Shown: positions 33,950 to 41,197, counted from the first letter of the stretch. The stretch: 56,017 nt of DNA from Spirochaetae bacterium HGW-Spirochaetae-4 (GCA_002839335.1 PGXU01000018.1:2075-58091), one strand, 5' to 3'. Notes: generated by a model not told the origin, from the sequence alone. Numbers and translations are program-made.

Positions 33950-34653
33950 CGGGTATCCAAAAGACCACACTGCTCGACTTTCCCGGGCGTGTGGCTTGTG
34001 TGGTGTTCACACAAGGGTGTCGGTATGATTGCTATTACTGCCATAATCGCACGATGGTACCTGGTACCAATTTGGGATTTTGTATACAAAATTCATTTTC
34101 GGTACCTGGTACCGACTTATTTTCCTTCCTTACCAGCCGGGTAGGGTTGCTCCAAGGCGTGGTGGTCAGCGGTGGTGAGCCTACCGAGCACGAGGACCTT
34201 CCCGAACTTGTGGATGGGATCAAGCGGCTGGGCTTCGAAGTCAAGCTTGATACCAACGGATCATCGCCGATGATGGTCGATGAGTTGTTGAGCCACCATC
34301 TGGTCGATTATGTTGCGCTCGATGTAAAAGCTCCGTGGAACCGGTATCGAGAAATATGTGGAGTTCGGGCCGATCCGGATACAGTAGAGCAAACATTGCA
34401 TCTTTTGCAGCGGTTAGACATCGGTTGGGAGGTGCGGACAACAGTCTGTCCAACGTTGGACGAGTACGATATGCGAAAGATTTCGCGTCAGATCGGGCAA
34501 GTCCCTACATGGCGATGGAATCCCTATCGGATCCCGCCGCTTTACAAGAAATCTGATGCCGACCGGGTGATGGCAACGTGTGCATCTGCCGAAACCTTGC
34601 GAAAGTGGTCAATCAAACTCCAGGTTGTGCATAGGAAAATTGTCGTTGGATAG
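33940..34653 (+). CDS. nrdG: Anaerobic RNR-activating protein (radical SAM) with a repeat-encoded loop
   Basis: 237 aa. Radical SAM cluster motif CRYDCYYC at about residues 28-35, then VVVSGGEP (SAM-binding GGE) and KLDTNGSSP. It generates the glycyl radical on NrdD from SAM with its [4Fe-4S] cluster. Right after CYYCHNRT the sequence is MVPGTNLGFCIQNSFSVPGT, encoded by repeat copy 8 (34056-34113), and the normal sequence resumes at LFSFLTSRVGLLQG. In usual homologues this linker is a variable loop of similar length, so the fold may tolerate it. Frame is kept throughout. Confidence 0.92.
   Translation: MRIAGIQKTTLLDFPGRVACVVFTQGCRYDCYYCHNRTMVPGTNLGFCIQNSFSVPGTDLFSFLTSRVGLLQGVVVSGGEPTEHEDLPELVDGIKRLGFEVKLDTNGSSPMMVDELLSHHLVDYVALDVKAPWNRYREICGVRADPDTVEQTLHLLQRLDIGWEVRTTVCPTLDEYDMRKISRQIGQVPTWRWNPYRIPPLYKKSDADRVMATCASAETLRKWSIKLQVVHRKIVVG
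34056..34113. repeat. 58-bp three-palindrome element, copy 8, inside nrdG
   Basis: Left arm GGTACCTGGTACC (34056-34068), core TTTTGTATACAAAA (34078-34091), right arm GGTACCTGGTACC (34101-34113). It is entirely within the coding sequence and read without stop as VPGT...FCIQN...VPGT. Both arms and the core match the consensus perfectly, so this copy is either young or under constraint. Confidence 0.95.
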
Positions 34654-34674
34654 GTAAACTTTCCTGTGAATTTC

Positions 34675-35310
34675 CTATGCCAGTACGTGTAAAAGCCCGT
34701 CGATCCGATCGATTTTGGCATCAAACTCCCGCAAGTCACCAAACCCGTACGACGCGTAAATAAAGGGCAGATTGTTCAGACGTGCCGCATCATAGTCGCT
34801 ATGCATGTCTCCGACCATTACAGCATCGACAATCGAATTTCGCGCAATCAACATCCCCAGGTTGATGCCTTTGCCCTGCGATGTATCTCCCGAGCATATG
34901 GAATCGACAAACATTTTCTCCAATCCATAGGTGAGCAGGAATGCCTCGATGTAACCCGATTGGCAGTTGCTGCACAGAAACAGCCTTCTTGACCGGGCCA
35001 AATGCTCCAAGGTTGTCTTCACACCATCAAACAACACGCCGAGACTTGTTCCGATCAGCTGGACTTCCAGTTCGTTGGCCGTATCGAGCACCTTGGTTTG
35101 CAGAGACTTGCTCACCGCAGGCAACACGATTTCTCCGACAACGCTGGCGGGGTGTCCGAAAGCGCGGGCAAACCGTTCCCGTACAAGGAGCTTTGGATCG
35201 ACCCCATGTTCGAGGCAGGCTTGGCGCCATGCCTCCATGCTCAACTCCATGGGATCCCACAGCGTACCATCCAAATCAAGAACCACATTTTGACATGCTA
35301 TTCGCTCCAC
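34675..35310 (-). CDS. HAD superfamily hydrolase (phosphoglycolate-phosphatase-like)
   Basis: 211 aa from GTG at 35310, chosen because AAGGAG lies 7 nt upstream; the frame is open further but without a better ribosome site. Motif I DLDGTLWD (nucleophile Asp), motif II LCSNCQSG, motif IV VMVGDMHSDYDAA; an alpha-helical cap lies between I and II. Phosphatase or related phosphotransfer on a small metabolite. It converges with nrdG (21-bp gap). Confidence 0.82.
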   Translation of the reverse strand: MERIACQNVVLDLDGTLWDPMELSMEAWRQACLEHGVDPKLLVRERFARAFGHPASVVGEIVLPAVSKSLQTKVLDTANELEVQLIGTSLGVLFDGVKTTLEHLARSRRLFLCSNCQSGYIEAFLLTYGLEKMFVDSICSGDTSQGKGINLGMLIARNSIVDAVMVGDMHSDYDAARLNNLPFIYASYGFGDLREFDAKIDRIDGLLHVLA

Positions 35311-35520
35311 AACGATACTCCTTCGAACCACCATGGCCACATCGTAGCGCCAATTCGTGATCTTCACAATAAATGCACGATGACTCGACGATTTTTATCC
35401 TAACACCATAAGAGGTGTTGGTACGATAACTTATACTTGCAATAAAACTTTTGTCATATGACCTTGCATTTTTCATTAATTGTGACAAGATATAGTCAAT
35501 TGTCATTGAAGGATTTCTCC

Positions 35521-35706
35521 ATGTATGAAGAAATATTGAAACGTATAGTTGAGCTGCAAAAGCAACCGTGCAACCAATCATGGCTACATGAGATCTTGAA
35601 GAAGGAATTCCACGACGCAGAAGTCGCTTTGGTGGTGCTGCACGAACAGAAGATGATCCATTATCACCCGATGCGCGACGGCCGGAGTATCATAAAACCC
35701 TTGTAA
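35521..35706 (+). CDS. Small hypothetical protein, 61 aa
   Basis: MYEEILKRIVELQKQPCNQSWLHEILKKEFHDAEVALVVLHEQKMIHYHPMRDGRSIIKPL, broken here by eye into a helix-helix-beta pattern (1-15, 18-30, 36-58) suggestive of a small winged-helix-like fold. AAGGA 7 nt before ATG 35521. I do not recognise the family. It stands alone between the HAD gene and repeat B copy 2. Confidence 0.5.
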   Translation: MYEEILKRIVELQKQPCNQSWLHEILKKEFHDAEVALVVLHEQKMIHYHPMRDGRSIIKPL

Positions 35707-35797
35707 AGAATACCATAAAGACAATTGGGAATAATCTATACACAAACTTTGAAAGTTTGGATTGCCAAACGGAGCGAGAGGAAAGGGACCATGCAAT

Positions 35798-35920
35798 GGT
35801 CCACTCTCCCGAGCGAGTGCAGGCAACGTAAGGATCCATACCTCGCCTCTTGGGGCGGGGAAGGAGGCGAAGCCTCCACTTTCCAGGACCCGCCCCTGGA
35901 GGTATTGATACCTTTCATTT
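35798..35920 (-). repeat. Structured repeat B, copy 2 (inverted relative to copy 1)
   Basis: Homologous to 9944-10062 in reverse complement. The central hairpin is perfect here, GGAGGCGAAGCCTCC, nested in an outer stem TGGGGCGGG / CCCGCCCC. Copy 1 keeps the hairpin with one pair fewer. It lies directly upstream of the marR promoter at 35927. No protein frame is conserved between the copies. Confidence 0.7.
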
Positions 35921-35926
35921 GTTTCC

Positions 35927-35955
35927 TTGACGATTTGAGTGTTTAGTACTAAACT
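35927..35955 (+). promoter_or_regulatory. Promoter of marR-pirin-nitroreductase with palindromic operator; leaderless start
   Basis: TTGACG (35927-35932), 17-nt spacer, TAAACT (35950-35955). The perfect palindrome TTTAGTACTAAA (35942-35953) overlaps the -10, as expected for MarR autorepression. ATG 35962 is 7 nt after the -10 and has no ribosome site, so the transcript is predicted to be leaderless. Confidence 0.7.
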
Positions 35956-35961
35956 AAAAGT

Positions 35962-36402
35962 ATGGACACTACACAAGGACAAAAGAAACAGTTGGTGCGG
36001 GCTTGGACGAGACTCATGAGAGTCTATCAACGCATGTCCGCATCGGGAGAACGGCAGTTCAAGACTCTGGGCATCAACACCGCATGGTTCGATGTTTTGG
36101 CCCAATTGTACGGCAGGGAAGGGGTGACACAACAGGAACTTTCCAACCGTTTGCTGGTGACCAAGGGCAACGTAAGTCAACTGTTGGTGAAGATGGGCGA
36201 TGCGGGATTGGTCGATAGAAGAAACGAGGGTCGTTGCCGGTACGTCTGGCTTACCGAAAAGGGGCGTCGATTGGCGGAAACCGCCATCCCCCTTGAAGAG
36301 GAGCGGATTTCCCAAAGCTGCACTGGACTTACGGATGTGCAATTGGAAGAGTTGGTGGACCTGCTCGGCATATGGGAACGACAAACAAGGAGTTTGACAT
36401 GA
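35962..36402 (+). CDS. MarR family transcriptional regulator (pirin/nitroreductase operon)
   Basis: 146 aa. HTH and wing: GVTQQELSNRLLVTKGNVSQLLVKMGDAGLVDRRNEGRCRYVWLTEKGRRLA. Overlaps the pirin gene by 4 nt (ATGA). MarR proteins that control pirin-like and nitroreductase genes commonly sense quinones or other electrophiles; C residues that could act as a thiol sensor include one near residue 93 (EGRCRY) and one in QSCTGL. Its likely operator is TTTAGTACTAAA. Confidence 0.87.
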   Translation: MDTTQGQKKQLVRAWTRLMRVYQRMSASGERQFKTLGINTAWFDVLAQLYGREGVTQQELSNRLLVTKGNVSQLLVKMGDAGLVDRRNEGRCRYVWLTEKGRRLAETAIPLEEERISQSCTGLTDVQLEELVDLLGIWERQTRSLT

Positions 36403-37100
36403 AACGGACTATACGGGAGAAGGAATTTGGCCGATCGGATCTCGGATGGCTGTATTCGAGATTCCACTTCAGCTTTGCAGATTACCACAACCCTGAGAAT
36501 ATGCGTTTCGGGGTGTTGCGGGTACTGAATGACGACCTGGTGAAAACCGGAGGCGGGTTCGATATGCACGGGCATAGGGATATGGAGATCATATCCTATG
36601 TGGTCGATGGTGAATTGACCCATGGGGACAGCATGGGGAACCGTCGGACGCTGAATCGGGGGCATGTGCAATACATGAGTGCCGGTACAGGAATCCGACA
36701 TTCGGAGCACAATCTTGGCGCATCAACCCTCAGGTTCCTGCAATTGTGGATATATCCCGATGAAAAGAACCTGCCCGGCAATTACGGTGACCATCTGTTC
36801 GGATGGGATGAACGCAAGAACACTTTGCTCCACATGGTGGGCCCGAAAGGTTCGGGAGCACCGATCGCGTTGCATCAGGATGCGTCGGTCTACGCCAGCT
36901 ATCTGGAATCGGGAACGGAATTGCGGTATTCGGTACAACAGGGACGCCAGGTTTATTTGGTGAACATCGAGGGGACCCTGCTGGTGTCGGGTGACGTGTT
37001 GGAAGCCCGGGATGCCATGGAAATCATCGATGAGGATGTGGTTTTCACAACCACCGAAGGTGCGCATTTCCTTTTTGTTGAAATGCCGCGTGAACTGTAG
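36399..37100 (+). CDS. Pirin family protein
   Basis: 233 aa, bicupin. FGVLRVLNDDLVKTGGGFDMHGHRDMEIISYVVDGELTHGDSMGNRRTLNRGHVQYMSAGTGIRHSEHN is the pirin/YhaK N-terminal cupin; metal ligands are probably the His/His pair of MHGHRDMEI, the His of LTHGD-type position or IRHSEHN. Some pirins are quercetin dioxygenases, others redox sensors. Translationally coupled to marR and followed by a nitroreductase, which fits a quinone or electrophile response. Confidence 0.88.
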   Translation: MKRTIREKEFGRSDLGWLYSRFHFSFADYHNPENMRFGVLRVLNDDLVKTGGGFDMHGHRDMEIISYVVDGELTHGDSMGNRRTLNRGHVQYMSAGTGIRHSEHNLGASTLRFLQLWIYPDEKNLPGNYGDHLFGWDERKNTLLHMVGPKGSGAPIALHQDASVYASYLESGTELRYSVQQGRQVYLVNIEGTLLVSGDVLEARDAMEIIDEDVVFTTTEGAHFLFVEMPREL

Positions 37101-37137
37101 GTCAATGAATTGTTATTTGTAAAAGGAGGGCCGAACC

Positions 37138-37713
37138 ATGGCCATAGTACATGAGCTCGAGGTGCGACGTGCATACCGCGCATTTAGTCCGGAACCGGTG
37201 GGGAAGGACGTGCTCGTCCGCCTCGCCGAAGCTGCCCATCTCGCGCCATCGAGTGCGAACAACCAACCGTGGCGGATTGTCACCGTGGTGGATACCCAAA
37301 GGCTTACAGCCCTGAAGGAAACACTCTCGGCGGGAAACTATTGGGCAAAACAAGCCCCGGCAATCGCTGCTTTTGTCACAAATCCGAAGTGGAGCATGAG
37401 TCTGGGAGACCGCGATTTCGCTTTCTTCGAATTGGGGATGGCCGCGATGGCGTATCAGATGCAGGCCGTTGCCGAGAATCTGATCGTACACCCCATAGCG
37501 GGTTTCAATGCGCTGGAGGCCAAGAAGGTGTTGGGAATTGCCGATGATGCGGTATTGGAAGTCCTCATGGTTGTCGGGAAGCGGGGTGATGGCGATGGTT
37601 TGAATGAGAAACATTTGGAGATCGAACGTTCGGCGCGCGATCGGAAACCGCTTGACCAGATCATGTCGTTCGACTCTTGGCACACTTCTTTGGTTCCACC
37701 ACCGAAAAATTAG
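37138..37713 (+). CDS. Nitroreductase family protein (MarR-pirin operon)
   Basis: 191 aa behind AAAGGAGGG. VRRAYRAFSPEPV (FMN phosphate site) and HLAPSSANNQPWRIVTVVD (FMN site) are canonical, and GDRDFAFFELGMAAMAYQMQAVAENLIVHPIAGF covers the third. Likely quinone or nitro reductase with FMN. Third nitroreductase-fold gene of the window, unrelated in position to the pair at 1.8-3 kb. Confidence 0.88.
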   Translation: MAIVHELEVRRAYRAFSPEPVGKDVLVRLAEAAHLAPSSANNQPWRIVTVVDTQRLTALKETLSAGNYWAKQAPAIAAFVTNPKWSMSLGDRDFAFFELGMAAMAYQMQAVAENLIVHPIAGFNALEAKKVLGIADDAVLEVLMVVGKRGDGDGLNEKHLEIERSARDRKPLDQIMSFDSWHTSLVPPPKN

Positions 37714-37765
37714 GCTATACTTGTAACCAAAGACAACCGCACCAGCGGTCAGGGGGAACAAGAGG

Positions 37766-38161
37766 ATGAAGGAAGACAAGGTACCGTTCATGAATACGGA
37801 GGCACCGACTCCGTCGGGTCCATACTCTCAGGCGATTATCGCCAACGGTTTTATATTTGTTGCCGGACAGCGTCCACAGGATCCGGTAACCGGTGCCATA
37901 AGCGACGATGTACAGGATCAGACCAGGCAATGCTTGCAAAATGTGAAGGCAATATTGGATGCCGCGGGTTCTTCGATGGCGAACGTCGTCAGAACCAACG
38001 TCTACCTTTCCGATATCGCCGATTTTGCGGCGATGAACGAAGTCTATAGCGCAATGATTCCCGAACCTTATCCAACCCGAACCACCGTCGGTGCCCAGTT
38101 GCGGGGGATCAAGGTCGAGATCGAGGTTATTGCGTTGCAAGGTACCAGGTACGAAAAATGA
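37766..38161 (+). CDS. ridA: RidA family enamine/imine deaminase with a repeat-encoded C terminus
   Basis: 131 aa. APTPSGPYSQAIIANGFIFVAGQRPQDPVTG and RTNVYLSDIADFAAMNEVY with TRTTVGAQLRGIKVEIEVIAL (catalytic Arg) are standard RidA. It hydrolyses reactive enamines/imines formed by PLP enzymes. After the natural end (VIALQ) the last residues GTRYEK and the TGA lie in repeat copy 9. The TGA overlaps the dapB ATG (ATGA at 38158-38161). Confidence 0.92.
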   Translation: MKEDKVPFMNTEAPTPSGPYSQAIIANGFIFVAGQRPQDPVTGAISDDVQDQTRQCLQNVKAILDAAGSSMANVVRTNVYLSDIADFAAMNEVYSAMIPEPYPTRTTVGAQLRGIKVEIEVIALQGTRYEK

Positions 38162-38198
38162 ATTTTGTATACAAAACTGAAAATCGGTGCCAGGTACA
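38141..38198. repeat. 58-bp three-palindrome element, copy 9, forming the ridA-dapB junction
   Basis: Left arm GGTACCAGGTACG (38141-38153), core TTTTGTATACAAAA (38163-38176), right arm GGTGCCAGGTACA (38186-38198). The left spacer AAAAATGAA contains both the ridA stop and the dapB start. The dapB frame runs through the core and right arm (NFVYKTENRCQV). Confidence 0.95.
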
Positions 38199-38994
38199 TT
38201 GCAAAGCAATACTCTCCGGTGCATGTGGCAGGATGGGAACCAAGATACTCGCCGCTGCCGCCCAAACGGATGATATCAGGATCGTAGCAGCCATCGGCCG
38301 TTCGGGTAGCGATTGCATCGGCAAGGAGCTTGCCGGTGGGATTGTCGTGCAAGATGCATTGGTTCCCAGTCTCGCGGGCGATGAAATCCTCATTGAATTT
38401 TCGACACCACAAGCGACGATGGACCACCTCAAGATCGCTGTCGCCTCAAGAATACCGGTGCTTATCGGAACGACCGGACTCTCAGCGGCCCAGACTGCCC
38501 TGATCAGCCAAGCAGCACAGAGTATTCCCGTGTTGGTCTCCCACAATTATGGCATTGGGATGAACGCGTTTTGGGAAATCCTCAAGGTCGCCACCCGATA
38601 CTTGGGACATGATTACGATATCGAGGTCATCGAATTCCACGCGAACAACAAGCCGGATGTGCCCAGCGGTACAGGTGGAACCATCGCACGGATCATTGCG
38701 GAGGAGCGGGGTGATGCCTTGGAGGACGTGATTCGCTACGGCCGTGACAAGAACACGGCAAACACGAGGAAACCCAAGGAAATCGGTATGCATTCCCTTC
38801 GTGCCGGCAGCTATCGCTCGGACCACACGGTGATTTTCGCAGGCAATGGGGAACGCTTGGAGTTCACCCATCGTGAAGAGGACTCTTCCATTATCGCCAG
38901 AGGTGTTCTATGGGGCCTGCGATTCCTCAACGGACGTGCTCCCGGCCTCTATTCGATGGGCGATGTGCTGAAATACGTGCCTGGCACCAATTAA
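38158..38994 (+). CDS. dapB: 4-hydroxy-tetrahydrodipicolinate reductase with repeat-encoded termini
   Basis: 278 aa. NAD(P) loop SGACGRMGTKI, IGTTGLS, the DapB signature EVIEFHANNKPDVPSGTG, and RAGSYRSDHTVIFAGNGERLEFTHREEDSSIIARG. Lysine/DAP pathway. The family normally starts a few residues before GACGRMG; here MNFVYKTENRCQVHC precedes it and comes from repeat copy 9. No other ATG, GTG or TTG lies in frame between the repeat and the Gly-rich loop, so the repeat ATG must be used. The end (YVPGTN, then TAA) lies in repeat copy 10. Confidence 0.93.
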   Translation: MNFVYKTENRCQVHCKAILSGACGRMGTKILAAAAQTDDIRIVAAIGRSGSDCIGKELAGGIVVQDALVPSLAGDEILIEFSTPQATMDHLKIAVASRIPVLIGTTGLSAAQTALISQAAQSIPVLVSHNYGIGMNAFWEILKVATRYLGHDYDIEVIEFHANNKPDVPSGTGGTIARIIAEERGDALEDVIRYGRDKNTANTRKPKEIGMHSLRAGSYRSDHTVIFAGNGERLEFTHREEDSSIIARGVLWGLRFLNGRAPGLYSMGDVLKYVPGTN

Positions 38995-39033
38995 TGATTT
39001 TGTATACAAAATCGAAATTCGGTACCAGGTACT
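38976..39033. repeat. 58-bp three-palindrome element, copy 10 (end of dapB)
   Basis: Left arm CGTGCCTGGCACC (38976-38988), core TTTTGTATACAAAA (38998-39011), right arm GGTACCAGGTACT (39021-39033). The left arm has compensating G/C changes that keep the palindrome. It supplies the dapB stop and ends 4 nt before the stop of the convergent dehydrogenase gene. Confidence 0.94.
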
Positions 39034-39037
39034 TGCG

Positions 39038-40003
39038 TTAGTACTTCCTATCGAAATCCACCAGGTTCTTCATGTTCCTGTCGCCCAGGTACTGCCCGAG
39101 ATTATCAAGGAAGATTTCGAACACCTTGTGGGGATCGCTGGGCGAGAGCCCGGAAGAGTGGGGTGTTATGAGCACATTGGGGAACGACCAGAGCTTCGAT
39201 TCCTTCGGTAGCGGTTCCGGTTCGGTCGCATCGAAGCCCGCACCGGCCAAATGCTTGCTCTCGAGCGCCGCAACTATCGCATCCTGGTCGGCCAGGGCAC
39301 CACGGGCAACATTGATCAGGTAAGAGCCCTGCTTCATGAGCCCGATCCGCCGGGCATCCATCAGGTTCTCCGTCTGGGGAGTGGATGCCGTGCACAAGAC
39401 CACATAATCGGCCTTTGGCAGCATCTCGTCCAACCGGTCGGTGGTGTACAACTCGTCCACGTAGTCGGGCTTGTCGGTGATGGTGCGTTTGATCGCCACC
39501 ACATGCATCTCGTGGGCTTTTGCCCGCTTGGCCACATTGGTGCCGATATCACCGAGACCGATGAGGAGAATCGTGCTCTCCCACAAGTCGGTGACGGAAA
39601 AGTACCGTTCCCAGCGTTTTTCCTTCATCTGGTCATGATAGGTGAGGAACAGGTGGTTGAAAGCGATCACCATTCCCATGACATGGTCCCCGATCTGCCG
39701 CCCGTAGGTGCCGACGGCGGAAGTCAGCATGAAATCGCTGTGTTGGTACAGGTTCTTGTCGACATATGGGCCGACACCCGCACTCGGAGTCTGCAACCAC
39801 CGCAGGTTCTTGGCCTTGGGCAAGTCCTTGGCCTTGGGAAAACCCACGATAATCTCAGCCGATGCAAGTTGCACGTCGGTATAGGCCTGCTCGTCGGTCA
39901 CCGTCACATCGAGTTGGGGATACGATGCAGCCAGGCGACGCAGTTCGTCATCGGTAGGGTTGAAGTGGGAACAACGGAGGAACAATGTGTCAATCTTGCG
40001 CAT
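39038..40003 (-). CDS. D-isomer-specific 2-hydroxyacid dehydrogenase
   Basis: 321 aa from ATG at 40003 (AAGGA upstream). NAD loop LIGLGDIGTNVAKRAKA, catalytic Arg in NVARGALADQDAI, Glu in FDATEPEPLP, His in ITPHSSG. Reversible 2-oxoacid/2-hydroxyacid conversion. Its start lies inside the end of the GntR-LacI regulator gene (14-nt overlap), so regulator and enzyme are coupled and probably belong with the sugar-acid cluster to the right. Confidence 0.9.
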   Translation of the reverse strand: MRKIDTLFLRCSHFNPTDDELRRLAASYPQLDVTVTDEQAYTDVQLASAEIIVGFPKAKDLPKAKNLRWLQTPSAGVGPYVDKNLYQHSDFMLTSAVGTYGRQIGDHVMGMVIAFNHLFLTYHDQMKEKRWERYFSVTDLWESTILLIGLGDIGTNVAKRAKAHEMHVVAIKRTITDKPDYVDELYTTDRLDEMLPKADYVVLCTASTPQTENLMDARRIGLMKQGSYLINVARGALADQDAIVAALESKHLAGAGFDATEPEPLPKESKLWSFPNVLITPHSSGLSPSDPHKVFEIFLDNLGQYLGDRNMKNLVDFDRKY

Positions 40004-41159
40004 CTTGCATTTCCTTGGCTTGTGGTTGTGGCGATCTTTGTATCCGGGGTGCGACCGCCGGGGGTGCCGCGGCCGACTCACGGAGCATGAGGGTACAGGG
40101 GACATAGATTTTCAAGGTCTTGAGGTTGTCGGGTTCGTGCATTTGGGAGAACAAGCCCTGGATTGCTCCGAGGGCCAGTTCCCGTATGCTGCTGTGCACG
40201 GTGGTGAGCGAGGGAATCGAGTAGCGGCTCTGTTCGATATCGTCGAAACCTACCACCGAGAGGTCCTGCGGAACCCTGAGCCCGAGCTCGTTGGCGGCAC
40301 GGAGGCACCCGATGGCGATATTGTCGTTGAATCCGACAATCGCGGTCGGCAGTTCGTCGACACTGGTCAACAGTTCCTTTGTGATCTGGTAGGCGGTATC
40401 GGGTTCCCAATCGCAACTGACAATATACGGGGCGGCTATCCGGTTCTTGAGGAACGAATAGGTGCAGCCGATCATGCGCTCGCGGGAGGTAAGGTAGGTG
40501 CTGATTCCGGTTACCAGGGCGAACTTCCGGTGCCCCAGCGCCACCAGATGATCGCACATGTTGATCATGCCGGTCACGTTGTCAGGCAGGTACGAAAGGA
40601 TGCTCGGATTGTGTTCGTTCACCAACACGCAGGGGATTTTGGCTTGCAAAGCCATTTGGATGAATTTGTCGGCGGCATTGCTGACAAAGATGATCCCGTC
40701 GAAGTGCTGCCGTTCCAGCATGTTCTCGAAGTCATCGTTCTCATCGAGCGTGGAGTAGAAGCAAGCATACCCCTTGGCCCTCGATTCCTTTTCGGTGTGG
40801 TAGAAGAGGGTGGAGTAGAATGGTTGGCTGATGCGGTCGGTGCGGTGGACGGATGGCGGAAGGAAAAAACCGATCGTACCATGGGCTTTCTTTCGGGACT
40901 GCAGCGGCCGGGCATCCTCCGCGAGCATGGATGCACCACCATCGCGCACCACCTTGGTTCCGATACCCGCAAGCTTGACCACGAGGCGGTCGTCGACCAG
41001 CATCTGCAATGCCTTGCGCACCGTCGTACGGTCGACACGGTGCTGTTCGCCGATCTCGCGTTCGGATGGAAGCAGTTCGCCGTCTTGGTAGGAGCCGGAG
41101 AGAATCCTGGTCTTTATGGTGTCATAGACTTGTTCATACAACAATTTGGTGTTGGCCAC
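39990..41159 (-). CDS. GntR-LacI hybrid transcriptional regulator
   Basis: 389 aa from a GTG at 41159 with GAGGAGAG upstream. N-terminal GntR wHTH (about 1-75: YEQVYDTIKTRILSGSYQDGELLPSEREIGEQHRVDRTTVRKALQMLVDDRLV), then a LacI/periplasmic-binding-type sugar sensor domain (about 95-375: IGFFLPPSV, DGIIFVSN, YSFLKNRIAAPYIVSCDW, AIVGFNDNIAIGCLRAANELGLRVPQDLSVVGFDDIEQSRYSIPSLTTVHSS). Such hybrids resemble AraR and sense sugars. Probable regulator of this divergent cluster, with the site at 42712-42731 as candidate operator. Confidence 0.9.
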   Translation of the reverse strand: MANTKLLYEQVYDTIKTRILSGSYQDGELLPSEREIGEQHRVDRTTVRKALQMLVDDRLVVKLAGIGTKVVRDGGASMLAEDARPLQSRKKAHGTIGFFLPPSVHRTDRISQPFYSTLFYHTEKESRAKGYACFYSTLDENDDFENMLERQHFDGIIFVSNAADKFIQMALQAKIPCVLVNEHNPSILSYLPDNVTGMINMCDHLVALGHRKFALVTGISTYLTSRERMIGCTYSFLKNRIAAPYIVSCDWEPDTAYQITKELLTSVDELPTAIVGFNDNIAIGCLRAANELGLRVPQDLSVVGFDDIEQSRYSIPSLTTVHSSIRELALGAIQGLFSQMHEPDNLKTLKIYVPCTLMLRESAAAPPAVAPRIQRSPQPQAKEMQDAQD

Positions 41160-41197
41160 TATGGTTCTCTCCTCTCTGAAAACTACCGCGTTATCCG

